Shown here piece after piece: positions 23,701 to 32,333 of a stretch of 39,048 nt of DNA. Below the pieces are notes generated by a model that saw only the letters and a list, made by a program, of their open reading frames with translations, was not told the DNA's origin and searched no databases. Numbering within the stretch: position 1 is the first letter of the stretch; every line of letters begins with the position of its first letter. Source of the DNA: Candidatus Coprousia avicola (GTDB lineage Bacteria; Actinomycetota; Coriobacteriia; Coriobacteriales; Coriobacteriaceae); the NCBI GenBank assembly GCA_018715125.1, contig DVMF01000020.1, positions 1-39,048 of the forward strand, given 5' to 3'. Position numbers and translations under genes: made by a program.

Positions 23701-24846
23701 ATGAGTAGAAAGCAATGCATCGCGATGCTCCTCGCCGGGGGGCAGGGCAGCAGGTTGGGGGCGCTCACCGCTAAGATCGCCAAACCAGCCGTCTCGTTCG
23801 GTGGCAAGTACCGCATCATTGACTTCACGCTTTCCAACTGCGCGAACTCGGGCATCGACACGGTGGGCGTGCTGACGCAGTACCGTCCCTACCAGCTGCA
23901 CGAGTACGTCGGGTCCGGTCGCGGCTGGGACCTCAACGAGACCGGCGGCGGCATCTCGATCCTCCCGCCGTACGCGACGCAGGAGGGCGGCGCCTGGTAC
24001 GCCGGCACCGCTGACGCCGTGACGCAGAACCTCGACTACATCAAGTCGCATCACCCCGAGTACGTGCTCATCCTCTCGGGCGACGCGCTCTACCGCATGG
24101 ACTACCGCGAGATGCTCAACACGCATATCGAGCACAACGCGGACCTCACCATCGCGGTCATGCCCGTGCCGTGGGAGGACGCGAGCCGCTTCGGCATCCT
24201 CACGACCGATGACGACAAGCGCGTGACCAAGTTCACCGAGAAGCCCGAGAAGCCCGATTCTAACCTCGCGTCCATGGGCATCTACGTCTTCTCCTACGAC
24301 TTCCTCGTCAACGCCCTCGAGGAGGACGCCGTCAACCAGCGCTCGAGCCATGACTTCGGCAACGACATCATCCCGAAGGCGCTCGGCGACGGCAAGAACC
24401 TCTACGTGCACGAGTACCACGGGTTCTGGAAGGACGTCGGCACCATCGCGAGCTACCACGAGACGTCGATGGACCTTCTGGGCGCGAACCCCGAGTTCGA
24501 CCTCTTCGACAGCAAGAACCCCATCATGTCCAACGACTCCACGCGCCCGCCGCACTTCATCGGGCCCGACGGCCGCGTTGACGACGCGCTCGTCGCCAAC
24601 GGCTGCAAGATCATGGGTACGGTGCGCCACTCCATCATCTCGACCGACTGCGTCGTGGGCGAGCGTGCCATCGTCGAGGACTCCGTCCTGCTGCCCGGTG
24701 CCGTCGTGAAGAACGGCGCCCACGTGTGCCGTGCCATCCTCGGCGAGAACGCCGTGGTGGAAGAGGGCGTGAAGCTCGGCAGCGTCGATACTACGAAGGA
24801 TACGGCCGTCGTTGGAAACGACGTCGTCATCGGGAAGGGGGAATGA
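23701..24846 (+). CDS. glgC: Glucose-1-phosphate adenylyltransferase GlgC
   Basis: Catalytic ADP-glucose pyrophosphorylase: ATP plus glucose-1-phosphate gives ADP-glucose, the committed step of glycogen synthesis. The 381 residues open with the nucleotidyltransferase signature A-G-G-Q-G-S-R-L-G (12-20) and K28 in the L-T-A-K-I-A-K-P-A-V segment. The C-terminal half is the left-handed beta-helix with hexapeptide repeats. The ATG has AAGGAG upstream. The next gene, glgD, follows 4 bases later, so the two are translationally linked. Confidence 0.97.
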   Translation: MSRKQCIAMLLAGGQGSRLGALTAKIAKPAVSFGGKYRIIDFTLSNCANSGIDTVGVLTQYRPYQLHEYVGSGRGWDLNETGGGISILPPYATQEGGAWYAGTADAVTQNLDYIKSHHPEYVLILSGDALYRMDYREMLNTHIEHNADLTIAVMPVPWEDASRFGILTTDDDKRVTKFTEKPEKPDSNLASMGIYVFSYDFLVNALEEDAVNQRSSHDFGNDIIPKALGDGKNLYVHEYHGFWKDVGTIASYHETSMDLLGANPEFDLFDSKNPIMSNDSTRPPHFIGPDGRVDDALVANGCKIMGTVRHSIISTDCVVGERAIVEDSVLLPGAVVKNGAHVCRAILGENAVVEEGVKLGSVDTTKDTAVVGNDVVIGKGE

Positions 24847-24850
24847 ACCG

Positions 24851-25957
24851 ATGATCAACCGCAAGGCCATCGGCTACATCACCGCTAACTACGCGGGCTC
24901 GGAGCCCAGCAAGCTCATCCAGGACCGTCCCGTGGCGGCCGTCCCATTCCTCGGCCGCTACCGCCTGATCGACTTCCCGCTCTCCAACATGACCAACGCC
25001 GGCATCCGCACCGTCGGTCTCGTCATGCCGGGCAACTGGCGCTCCATCTCCGATCACGTGGGCCACGGCAAGGACTGGATGCTCGACCGCAAGTCGGGCG
25101 GTCTCTTCACCATGCCGGGCAACCCCTACGGCACCACGAAGAAGGGCATGCGCTTCCTGCTCCGCGACATCATCTCCAACCGCGAGCTCTTTGAGCGCGC
25201 CGACACGCCCTACGTCGTGATGATGGGTGCGAACATCATCTTCAACATGGACCTGAACGAGATCATCGACGCGCACGAGCGCTCCGGCGTGGGCGTCACC
25301 ATGGTCTACGTGAAGGCCGAGCGCCATCACAACGACGCCAACCGCCTTATCATCGGCGATGCGGGCCGCGTCCAGCAGATCGAGCCGGGCTGCGAGTACG
25401 GTGACAACAAGTTCATCGACTGCTTCGTCATCAACCGCGACCTCCTGATCGACATCATCAACAACTACGCCAACGCCGACTACCTCGACTTCTTCGAGGC
25501 CATCGCCGGCGACTTCGCGCGCATCGACGTCTGCAGCTACGAGTACAAGGGCCTCGCCATCGGCATCTTCGACGAGCGCACCTACTACCAGCGCAGCATG
25601 GAGCTCCTGACGCCGGACATCTACGACCAGCTCTTCCCCATCGACCGCCCCATCCGCACGAAGGCCCACGACGCGGCGCCGGCCAAGTACTATGCAGGCT
25701 GCAACGCGCAGAACTCCTTCATCTCGGCGGGCTGCAAGATCTTTGGCACCGTGCGCAATTCCATCCTGTCGCGCGGCGTCGTGGTGGAGAGCGGTGCGAA
25801 CGTCTCGAACTCCATCATCATGTTCAGCTGCGTGATCAAGCGCGGCGCCCGCGTCGAGAACGCCATCCTCGACAAGAACAACGTCGTCCCCGAGAACACC
25901 GAGTACCGGGGAACGCCCGACGCGATCCTTGTCATGGGCAAGGGCGACCACCAATAA
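24851..25957 (+). CDS. glgD: GlgD, non-catalytic ADP-glucose pyrophosphorylase subunit
   Basis: A 368-residue GlgC paralogue that lacks the A-G-G-x-G-x-R-L active loop; the equivalent N-terminus is T-A-N-Y-A-G-S-E-P-S-K. Such GlgD subunits pair with GlgC in Firmicutes and modulate its activity. The sugar-nucleotide-transferase fold (R-L-I-D-F-P-L-S-N) and C-terminal beta-helix remain. The ATG at 24851 is preceded by GGGGGAA and lies 4 bases past the glgC stop. A terminator follows. Confidence 0.95.
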   Translation: MINRKAIGYITANYAGSEPSKLIQDRPVAAVPFLGRYRLIDFPLSNMTNAGIRTVGLVMPGNWRSISDHVGHGKDWMLDRKSGGLFTMPGNPYGTTKKGMRFLLRDIISNRELFERADTPYVVMMGANIIFNMDLNEIIDAHERSGVGVTMVYVKAERHHNDANRLIIGDAGRVQQIEPGCEYGDNKFIDCFVINRDLLIDIINNYANADYLDFFEAIAGDFARIDVCSYEYKGLAIGIFDERTYYQRSMELLTPDIYDQLFPIDRPIRTKAHDAAPAKYYAGCNAQNSFISAGCKIFGTVRNSILSRGVVVESGANVSNSIIMFSCVIKRGARVENAILDKNNVVPENTEYRGTPDAILVMGKGDHQ

Positions 25958-25976
25958 TCACGAGCGTGTAACGCTA

Positions 25977-26020
25977 CGCGCCCGTGCGGCCCCAAGGCCG
26001 TGCGGGCGCGTTATCATATT
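25977..26020 (+). terminator. Terminator after glgD
   Basis: 15-base arms (25977-25991 and 25996-26010), fully paired in RNA if two adjacent G-U wobbles are allowed, enclose loop CCAA and are followed by TTATCATATT. It separates glgC-glgD from glgA. Confidence 0.7.
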
Positions 26021-26048
26021 GACCGTCGCCCGCTGCGCGACGCATACA
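26019..26048 (+). promoter_or_regulatory. Possible glgA promoter
   Basis: TTGACC (26019-26024) lies at the end of the glgD terminator; the best -10 candidates are GCATAC/CATACA (26042-26048), a weak match. A promoter is expected because a terminator lies upstream. Confidence 0.3.
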
Positions 26049-26082
26049 TCCCTCGTGTTGGAATTGAGGAGAGTAAACCGAA

Positions 26083-28389
26083 ATGGCTAAAAACAAGATG
26101 CAAGTGGTCTTCGCCTCGGCCGAGGTAGCCCCGTTCGTCAAGACCGGCGGTCTCGGCGATGTGGCGGGATCGCTCCCCCAGGAACTGGTGAAAGACGGCT
26201 GCGACGTCATCGTCATGTGCCCCAAGTACGCCTCCATCCCCGATGAGTTCAAGGCGCGCATGGAGCACTACACCGACTTCTACGTGCCGCTGGGCTGGCG
26301 CAACGAGTACTGCGGCCTCGAGAAGATCGAGGAGGGCGGGGTCACCTATCTCTTCGTCGACAACGAGCACTACTTCAACCGCAGCTACCCGTACGGCTTC
26401 TTCGACGACGGCGAGCGCTTCGCCTTCTTCTCGAAGGCGATCTGCGAGATCCTGCAGCACCTGCCGGCCGGCTTCGAGTGCGACATCCTGCACTGCAACG
26501 ACTGGCAGACCGCCCTCGCGCCCGTGTTCCTGCGCGAGTTCTACCAGGGCCTGCCGCTCTACGAGCGCGTGAAGACGATCTTCACCATCCATAACATCGC
26601 CTTCCAGGGCCAGTTCTCCGACAAGATGCTGAACGACGTGCTCGGCCTCGCCCACATCCCCAACGCGGCGCGCCAGCTTCGCTGCGATTCGAGCTCCATC
26701 AACTTCATGCAGGGCGCGCTCTGCTACAGCGACGCCATCACCACGGTGAGCCCGAGCTACGCGCGCGAGATCAAGACCTCCGACTACGGCGAGGGCCTCG
26801 ACTGGATCTTGCGCCAGCGCTCCGATATCCTCTCGGGCATCCTGAACGGCATCGACGAGCCGTCGTGGGACCCCTCGACCGACTTCCAGATCGCCGAGAA
26901 CTACGGGGTCGGCAACATGGGCGGCAAGGCCGCCTGCAAGCGCGCCCTCCAGCAGGAGCTCGGCCTCGAGGTGCGCGACGACCGCCCGCTCATGGTCATG
27001 GTCTCGCGCCTCACCCGCCAGAAGGGCATGGACCTCGTCACCTACTCGCTCGACCGCATCCTCTCCGGCGGCGTCCAGGTCGCCGTGCTCGGCACGGGCG
27101 ACCGCGCCTACGAGGACGCGATGAACTACTTCGCGGGTAAGTACCCGGGGACCATGGCTGCGCGCATCACCTTCGACTCCGCGCTCTCGCGCCGCATGTA
27201 CGCCGGCGCCGACCTCTTCCTCATGCCGTCCCTCTTCGAGCCGTGCGGCCTCTCGCAGATCATCGCCATGCGCTACGGCACGCTGCCCGTGGTGCGCGAG
27301 ACGGGCGGTCTGCGCGACACCGTCATCCCCTACAACTACGATACCGGCGAGGGCACGGGCTTCTCGTTCGCCAACTTCAACGGCGACGAGATGGGAGACG
27401 CCGTCTTCCGTGGCGCGCGCCTGTTCTGGGACAACCGCGAGGCGTTCAACCGCGTGGTCGAGCAGGCCATGAAGACGGACTTCTCCTGGACGCGCTCGGC
27501 GGGCTCGTACCTCAGCCTCTACACCAACCTGCACCCCGACGTGGAGCCCGTCCCCCCTACGCCGCCGGCGCCCGCTCCTGAACCCGAGCCCGAGTCCGCT
27601 CCCGAGCCCGAGCCCGCCGCGGCGCCGGCCGAGAAAGCTCCTGCCGAGCCGGCACCGGTTGCGGAGGCGAAGGCGGAGCCCGCTCCCGCAGCGAAGGAGA
27701 CCCCAGCCGAGAAGCCGGCTGAGGAGCCCGAGAGCGCACCCGCCAAGGCTGCGGAGCCCGCGCCCGCGACACAGAAGGCGACCCCGGCCCCGAAGAAGCC
27801 CGCCGCCCGCACGACGCGCAAGGCGACCGCCAAGACGACGGCGACCAAGGCAACCAAGGCAGAGGAGCCCGAGAAGAAGCCCGCCGCCAAGAAGGCGACT
27901 GCAGTGAAGGCCGCCGCAGCCGAGGCGGCCCCCGCTGCCGAGAAGCCCGCGGCGAAGCGTACGACGGCCAAGGCTGCCGCCGCCAAGGCAACCGCAACCA
28001 AGACCGCGGCTGAGAAGACCGCGGCAGCGAAGACCGCGGCTGCGAAGACCACTGCAACGAAGCCCGCAGCTCCGAAGACCACTGCCGCGAAGGCAAGCGC
28101 CGCCGAGAGCGCGCCCGCCGCGAAGGCCGAGCCGGAGAAGAAGACCGCGCGCACGGCGACCGCCAAGAAGACCACCGCGGCCGCAAAGCCTGCGGCCAAG
28201 GCCGCCGCGAAGACGACGCGCACCGCAGCCAAGAAGCCCGCGGCGCCCAAGCCCGATGCGACCGCCGCCGCACCGGAGGCCGCTCCCGCACCCAAGGCCG
28301 CCGAGAAACCCGCGGAGCCGGCGAAGGCGAAGCCCGCGCCCAAGGCGACTTCGGTGAGCGCCGCCCGCAAGCGCACCACCAAGCGCTAA
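26083..28389 (+). CDS. glgA: Glycogen synthase GlgA with long acidic/basic low-complexity C-terminal extension
   Basis: ADP-glucose-dependent GT5 synthase that elongates glycogen. Residues 1 to about 486 form the complete enzyme: K-T-G-G-L-G-D-V at 20-27 (ADP-glucose/acceptor loop), then V-S-R-L-T-R-Q-K-G-M-D and the F-E-P-C-G-L-S-Q segment of the second Rossmann domain. Ordinary GlgA stops there, at about 480 residues. Here another 282 residues follow: first Pro/Glu/Ala-rich (about 487-560), then Lys/Ala/Thr/Pro-rich like histone H1 or AlgP, ending in S-A-A-R-K-R-T-T-K-R. Codon use remains high GC, with no stop or frameshift. ATG at 26083, with GAGGAG upstream. A good terminator follows. Confidence 0.94.
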   Translation: MAKNKMQVVFASAEVAPFVKTGGLGDVAGSLPQELVKDGCDVIVMCPKYASIPDEFKARMEHYTDFYVPLGWRNEYCGLEKIEEGGVTYLFVDNEHYFNRSYPYGFFDDGERFAFFSKAICEILQHLPAGFECDILHCNDWQTALAPVFLREFYQGLPLYERVKTIFTIHNIAFQGQFSDKMLNDVLGLAHIPNAARQLRCDSSSINFMQGALCYSDAITTVSPSYAREIKTSDYGEGLDWILRQRSDILSGILNGIDEPSWDPSTDFQIAENYGVGNMGGKAACKRALQQELGLEVRDDRPLMVMVSRLTRQKGMDLVTYSLDRILSGGVQVAVLGTGDRAYEDAMNYFAGKYPGTMAARITFDSALSRRMYAGADLFLMPSLFEPCGLSQIIAMRYGTLPVVRETGGLRDTVIPYNYDTGEGTGFSFANFNGDEMGDAVFRGARLFWDNREAFNRVVEQAMKTDFSWTRSAGSYLSLYTNLHPDVEPVPPTPPAPAPEPEPESAPEPEPAAAPAEKAPAEPAPVAEAKAEPAPAAKETPAEKPAEEPESAPAKAAEPAPATQKATPAPKKPAARTTRKATAKTTATKATKAEEPEKKPAAKKATAVKAAAAEAAPAAEKPAAKRTTAKAAAAKATATKTAAEKTAAAKTAAAKTTATKPAAPKTTAAKASAAESAPAAKAEPEKKTARTATAKKTTAAAKPAAKAAAKTTRTAAKKPAAPKPDATAAAPEAAPAPKAAEKPAEPAKAKPAPKATSVSAARKRTTKR
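28000..28104 (+). repeat. 15-bp degenerate tandem repeat coding for Lys-Thr-Ala-Ala-x in the GlgA tail
   Basis: Seven 15-base units, starting AAGACCGCGGCTGAG, then AAGACCGCGGCAGCG and so on, run in phase at 28000-28014, 28015-28029 and so on to 28104. Codons differ but each begins with a lysine codon. Repeat growth by slippage or unequal exchange within the gene is likely. Confidence 0.8.
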
Positions 28390-28422
28390 CGGGGCGCACA
28401 ATCGGCAATCGACCGATCTTCC

Positions 28423-28457
28423 GGGGAGGGCACGCAGCAGTGTCCTCCCCTCTTTTT
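28423..28457 (+). terminator. Intrinsic terminator of glgA
   Basis: Arms GGGGAGGGCA (28423-28432) and TGTCCTCCCC (28441-28450), one G-U wobble, are followed by TCTTTTT. Confidence 0.9.
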
Positions 28458-28513
28458 GTGCCACAGAGAAGGCAAACCTGTTGAATATCATCGTCTGCCA
28501 CCGGCTCGTCCCT

Positions 28514-28519
28514 TATAAT
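28514..28519 (+). promoter_or_regulatory. Consensus -10 of the GH13-GH77 gene
   Basis: A perfect TATAAT lies 73 bases before the start; the -35 position (TCGTCT) is weak, which often indicates an activator. Confidence 0.5.
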
Positions 28520-28537
28520 GGGTGAGCTGCCCATTTC

Positions 28538-28552
28538 TTGACGTCATGTCAA
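28538..28552. promoter_or_regulatory. Candidate operator downstream of the GH13-GH77 promoter
   Basis: TTGAC and GTCAA arms are separated by 5 bases (GTCAT), beginning about 12 bases after the predicted transcription start. Repression by a dimeric protein is inferred from position. Confidence 0.35.
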
Positions 28553-28591
28553 ATAGGTAACACACGGGCGGTTGTTAGAACGGAACTATCC

Positions 28592-31500
28592 ATGAAGCTC
28601 ATCCACCATTCCCGCCTCCCCGAGTACCGCGAGCCCTTCGGTGCGGTCACGGCGGGGAGCACGGTCTCCCTATCCCTTCGCATAGAGGACGCTCCCGACG
28701 CTCCGCTCTCCGTCAGGCTGCGCACCTGGGTCGACGGCGAGGGCGAGCGGCTGCACACCATGCAGCTGGGCGAAGACGGGCTCTGGCATGCGAGCCTCGC
28801 CTGCCCCCGTCCCGCCAACATCTGGTACACGTTCCACGTCTCCTGGGAGGAAGGCGATACGGGACGCCTCGCCCATCTCGGCTCCGCGCAAGGCCATACG
28901 GGCGGTGAGGGCGTCATGTACGATTACGCCGGCTGCCCGTCCTTCCAGATCAGCGTGTACCGCCACCGCACCGTGCGTCCCGCATGGTACGAGAAGGGCA
29001 TGGTCTACCAGATCTTCCCCGACCGCTACCGCCGTGACGATAACTGGCGCGAGCGCACCGAAGCGGCGCTCGCCCGCCCGCGCAACGGCGTGCAGCGCCG
29101 CCTCATCGAGGACTGGTGGGAGCCGCCCGTCTACGAGCGCAACGAGGACGGCTCCATCAAATACTGGGACTTCTACGGCGGCTCGCTCAAGGGTATCGAG
29201 GAGGACCTCCCCCGCCTGTCGGAGCTCGGCATCACGGCCATCTACCTCAACCCCATCTTCGAGGCAGCGAGCAACCACCGCTACGACACCGCCGACTACC
29301 TCACGATCGACCCCATCCTCGGCACCGAGGAAGACTTCCGGGACCTCTGCGCCGCAGCGGAGAAACTCGGCATGCACGTCATCCTCGACGGCGTGTTCAA
29401 CCACACCGGCGACGACTCGCTCTACTTCAACCGCTTTGGCAACTACCCCGGCGACGGAGCCTGGAACAACCCCGCCTCGCCGTGGCGCGACGCCTATGAG
29501 TTCAACGAGGACGGCACCTACAAGTGCTGGTGGGGCATCGACAACATGCCCGACCTCAACCAGGACTCCCCCTTGGTGCGCGAGCTGCTTCTGGGCGAGG
29601 ACGGGGTCATCCGCCACTGGACGCGCGCCGGCGCCCACGGCTGGCGCCTTGATGTCGCCGACGAGCTCCACGAGGACCTCATCGCCGCCATCAAGGAGAC
29701 CCTGCTCCAGGAGAAGCCCGACGGCCTGCTTCTGGGCGAGGTCTGGGAGGACGCCTCCAACAAGATGAGCTACGGCCAGCCCCGCCACTACCTGCAGGGC
29801 GACGAGCTCGACTCCGCCATGAACTACCCCTTCCGCACCATGGTGATCGACTTCCTCATGGGAAACATCGATGCCGCCGAGGCTGCCGAGGTGATCTGGA
29901 GCCTTGTGGAGAACTACCCGCCCGAGGCGCTCGCCTGCGCCCTCAACCTTCTGGGAAGCCACGACCGGCCGCGCATCGCGAGCGTGCTCGGCGGCGGCCC
30001 CGATGAGAGCAAGCTCCCCGAGGAGGAGCGCGGGCGCTGGCGCCTGTCGCCCGAGGCGATGGGCCTCGCGAAGGCGCGCTTCTGGCTCGCGACGCTCATG
30101 CAGATGACGTTCCCGGGCGTCCCCTCCATCTACTACGGCGACGAGTACGGTCTCGAGGGGCTCTCGGACCCCGGCAACCGCCGCGGCCTGCCGCGGCCCG
30201 GCGACCCGCACGAGTACGATATGGAGACCATCATCAAGAACGCCGCGGGCGTCCGCCGCGAGCTCCCGGTTCTCGTCAACGGAACCATCCGCCCGTTCGC
30301 GCCCACCGAGGACGTCCTTGGCTACACGCGCGAGAACGACCGGGGCGAGGCCGCGACCGTCCTCATCAACCGCAGCCGCACCACGGACGCCACCGTGCGC
30401 ATCCCCGCGCTCGGGGCCTGCGCCACCGACGTCGTCTCGGGCACCGAGCTCACCGTCGACGCCGACGGCATGTGCGAGGTCCACCTCTGGCCCTTCGGCT
30501 CCGCCGTCGTCTCCTTCCATCCCGAGACGCGCCTGCAGAAGCCGCTCGCGCCTGGCGCGGGCGTCGTCTGCCACATCACGTCGCTTCCCACCGATGACGG
30601 GCGTCCCGGCACGCTCGGCGAGCCCGCGAAGCGCTTCATCGATCATCTCGCCGCCATGGGATTCACGTACTGGCAGGTCCTCCCGGTCAACCCGACGGAC
30701 CTCTACCGCTCGCCGTACGCCGGCCCCTCGGCCTTTGCGGGAAACATCGCGCTTCTGCCCGAGACCGAGGAGGAGCTGCGTGCCGACTTCGTGCGGTGGG
30801 AGGCCGCGGGCGGCGCGGGCACCGACATCGCCTACCGCGACTACGTCGAGGACCAGCGCTTCTGGCTCGAGCCCTACTGCGCCTTCATGGCCGTCAAGAA
30901 GCACTTCGGCGGCACGTCCCGCCATGAATGGCCCCAGGAGCTCAGCCGCTACCGCCCCCAGCTGCTCAAGGACCCGCGCTTCGCGACCGAGGCGCACATC
31001 CAGTCCTACCTGCAGTACCGCTTCGAGCTCGCGTGGCAGGAGACCATGGGCTACGCCAACGCCCAGGGCATCCAGGTCATAGGCGACATCCCCATGTACG
31101 TGTCCGATGACTCGGCCGACGCTTGGGCCAACCCCGAGCTCTTCACCCTCGACCGCGACGGCCGCCCGACCGAGATCGCCGGGGCGCCGCCCGACAACTT
31201 CGCCCCCGAGGGCCAGGTATGGGGCAACCCCACCTACCGCTGGGACGTGCTTCGCGCCGACGGCTACCGCTGGTGGTTCGCCCGCCTGCGCCGCGCCATA
31301 CGCGTCTACGACCGCGTCCGCCTCGACCACTTCCTCGGGTTCCACAACTTCTTCTCCATTCCCGCCGGTGCGCCCGGCTCTGAGGGCCGCTGGATCCCCG
31401 GTCCCGGCCGGGACCTCTTCGAGAAGGCGGCCTCCGAACTCGGCCCGCTGCCGTTTATCGCCGAGGACCTCGGCGTGCTCACCCCGGGCGTGCGCGCCCT

Positions 31501-31918
31501 CGTGAGCGCCTGCGGCTTCCCGGGGATGGATGTGCTGCTGTTTGAGGACTACGATATCCGCGCGGGCATCCACCCCAAGCCGGAGAAGATCCTCTACACC
31601 TCGACACACGACACGGCGACCCTCGCCGGCTTCTGCGCCGCCAGCTTTACGGGCGGCGATGAGGCCGCATCGGTGGAGCTCGCCCAGAAGTTGGTGGAGG
31701 ATGCGCTCGCAAGCGACGCCGACGTGGTCATGATGCCGCTTCAGGACGTCCTGGGGCTCGGCGACGATTGCCGCATGAACGTGCCCGGCGTGGCCGAAGG
31801 CAACTGGAGCTGGCAGGCGGAGGAGGCGGATATCGCCGCTGCCGAGGCCGCCGTCGCCGCCCTGCTCTCCCGCACCGGCCGCTTCGCCGGCGAGGCGCGC
31901 GAGCCGTCCCACTTGTGA
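28592..31918 (+). CDS. Fusion of GH13 alpha-glucosidase/neopullulanase-type enzyme and GH77 4-alpha-glucanotransferase
   Basis: One 1108-residue polypeptide with two complete catalytic modules. Residues 1-115 are an E-set type binding domain. The GH13 barrel has D354 in G-W-R-L-D-V-A-D-E, E383 in G-E-V-W-E-D and D458 in G-S-H-D-R-P. From about residue 650 a GH77 (MalQ) module follows, with nucleophile D912 in V-R-L-D-H-F-L-G-F, acid/base E958 in F-I-A-E-D-L-G-V-L and D1007 in S-T-H-D-T-A-T. It would trim and rearrange short maltodextrins left after phosphorolysis. No signal peptide is seen, so it is cytoplasmic. ATG 28592 is chosen because GGAAC precedes it; the ribosome-binding site is weak. 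Confidence 0.92.
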   Translation: MKLIHHSRLPEYREPFGAVTAGSTVSLSLRIEDAPDAPLSVRLRTWVDGEGERLHTMQLGEDGLWHASLACPRPANIWYTFHVSWEEGDTGRLAHLGSAQGHTGGEGVMYDYAGCPSFQISVYRHRTVRPAWYEKGMVYQIFPDRYRRDDNWRERTEAALARPRNGVQRRLIEDWWEPPVYERNEDGSIKYWDFYGGSLKGIEEDLPRLSELGITAIYLNPIFEAASNHRYDTADYLTIDPILGTEEDFRDLCAAAEKLGMHVILDGVFNHTGDDSLYFNRFGNYPGDGAWNNPASPWRDAYEFNEDGTYKCWWGIDNMPDLNQDSPLVRELLLGEDGVIRHWTRAGAHGWRLDVADELHEDLIAAIKETLLQEKPDGLLLGEVWEDASNKMSYGQPRHYLQGDELDSAMNYPFRTMVIDFLMGNIDAAEAAEVIWSLVENYPPEALACALNLLGSHDRPRIASVLGGGPDESKLPEEERGRWRLSPEAMGLAKARFWLATLMQMTFPGVPSIYYGDEYGLEGLSDPGNRRGLPRPGDPHEYDMETIIKNAAGVRRELPVLVNGTIRPFAPTEDVLGYTRENDRGEAATVLINRSRTTDATVRIPALGACATDVVSGTELTVDADGMCEVHLWPFGSAVVSFHPETRLQKPLAPGAGVVCHITSLPTDDGRPGTLGEPAKRFIDHLAAMGFTYWQVLPVNPTDLYRSPYAGPSAFAGNIALLPETEEELRADFVRWEAAGGAGTDIAYRDYVEDQRFWLEPYCAFMAVKKHFGGTSRHEWPQELSRYRPQLLKDPRFATEAHIQSYLQYRFELAWQETMGYANAQGIQVIGDIPMYVSDDSADAWANPELFTLDRDGRPTEIAGAPPDNFAPEGQVWGNPTYRWDVLRADGYRWWFARLRRAIRVYDRVRLDHFLGFHNFFSIPAGAPGSEGRWIPGPGRDLFEKAASELGPLPFIAEDLGVLTPGVRALVSACGFPGMDVLLFEDYDIRAGIHPKPEKILYTSTHDTATLAGFCAASFTGGDEAASVELAQKLVEDALASDADVVMMPLQDVLGLGDDCRMNVPGVAEGNWSWQAEEADIAAAEAAVAALLSRTGRFAGEAREPSHL

Positions 31919-32006
31919 GCGTGAGACGCGGTTCCCATCGCTTCTGATGATGAGCCTCGCACCGTGGGCCGTTTTTGGGTAGAGTATCCGATGGTCAAAC
32001 GATTCG

Positions 32007-32028
32007 GCGGCGCCCTCCGGGGCGCCGC
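32007..32028 (+). other. Hairpin with UCCG tetraloop in the fmdB leader
   Basis: Perfect 9-base arms GCGGCGCCC and GGGCGCCGC enclose TCCG, a UNCG-type loop. It ends about 10 bases before GAGGGAG, the ribosome-binding site of the next gene. Confidence 0.6.
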
Positions 32029-32050
32029 GCCATTGAAGAGGGAGTTACGA

Positions 32051-32323
32051 ATGGCACGTTACGATTACCGCTGCAGCGCCTGCGGCACCGTCTTCGAGGT
32101 CGAGCACGGTATGACCGAGCACCCCGCCGTCAGGTGCCCCTCCTGCGGGGAGCCCGCGAGCAAGGTGTTCAACGCGAGCGGCATCTCATTCCAGGGAAGC
32201 GGGTTCTACAACACCGATCAGCGCGGCGGAGGCTCCGCCACGGTCGCGACGTCGGGCGCCGCGGAATCCGGCGCCGCAGAGGCGCACACCTGCGAGAACT
32301 GCCCCCACAAGGCGGGCAACTGA
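32051..32323 (+). CDS. FmdB-family zinc-ribbon protein
   Basis: 90-residue small protein of the FmdB (CxxC_CxxC_SSSS) regulatory family. It starts M-A-R-Y-D-Y-R-C-S-A-C-G, with C8/C11 and C29/C32 forming the zinc ribbon, then F-N-A-S-G-I-S-F-Q-G-S-G-F-Y. The C-terminus has an additional C81-x2-C84 pair. The family is named after a putative formamidase regulator but has no clear general role. The ATG at 32051 has GAGGGAG 6 bases upstream; earlier codons in this frame include the leader and are rejected. It converges with rsmB, 10 bases apart. Confidence 0.88.
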   Translation: MARYDYRCSACGTVFEVEHGMTEHPAVRCPSCGEPASKVFNASGISFQGSGFYNTDQRGGGSATVATSGAAESGAAEAHTCENCPHKAGN

Positions 32324-32333
32324 CGACGCGCGC

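Noticed and set aside
24851-25957. A second catalytic ADP-glucose pyrophosphorylase
   Set aside because: The active-site loop of GlgC is missing; GlgD is a better name.
26014-28491. An 825-codon open frame on the minus strand, with Gly/Leu/Arg-rich repeats
   Set aside because: Opposite glgA; the repetition only mirrors the low-complexity tail.
28670-31912. A 1080-codon open frame on the minus strand
   Set aside because: It is the complement of the GH13-GH77 gene, with Val/Gly/Ala-rich repeats and no recognisable domain.
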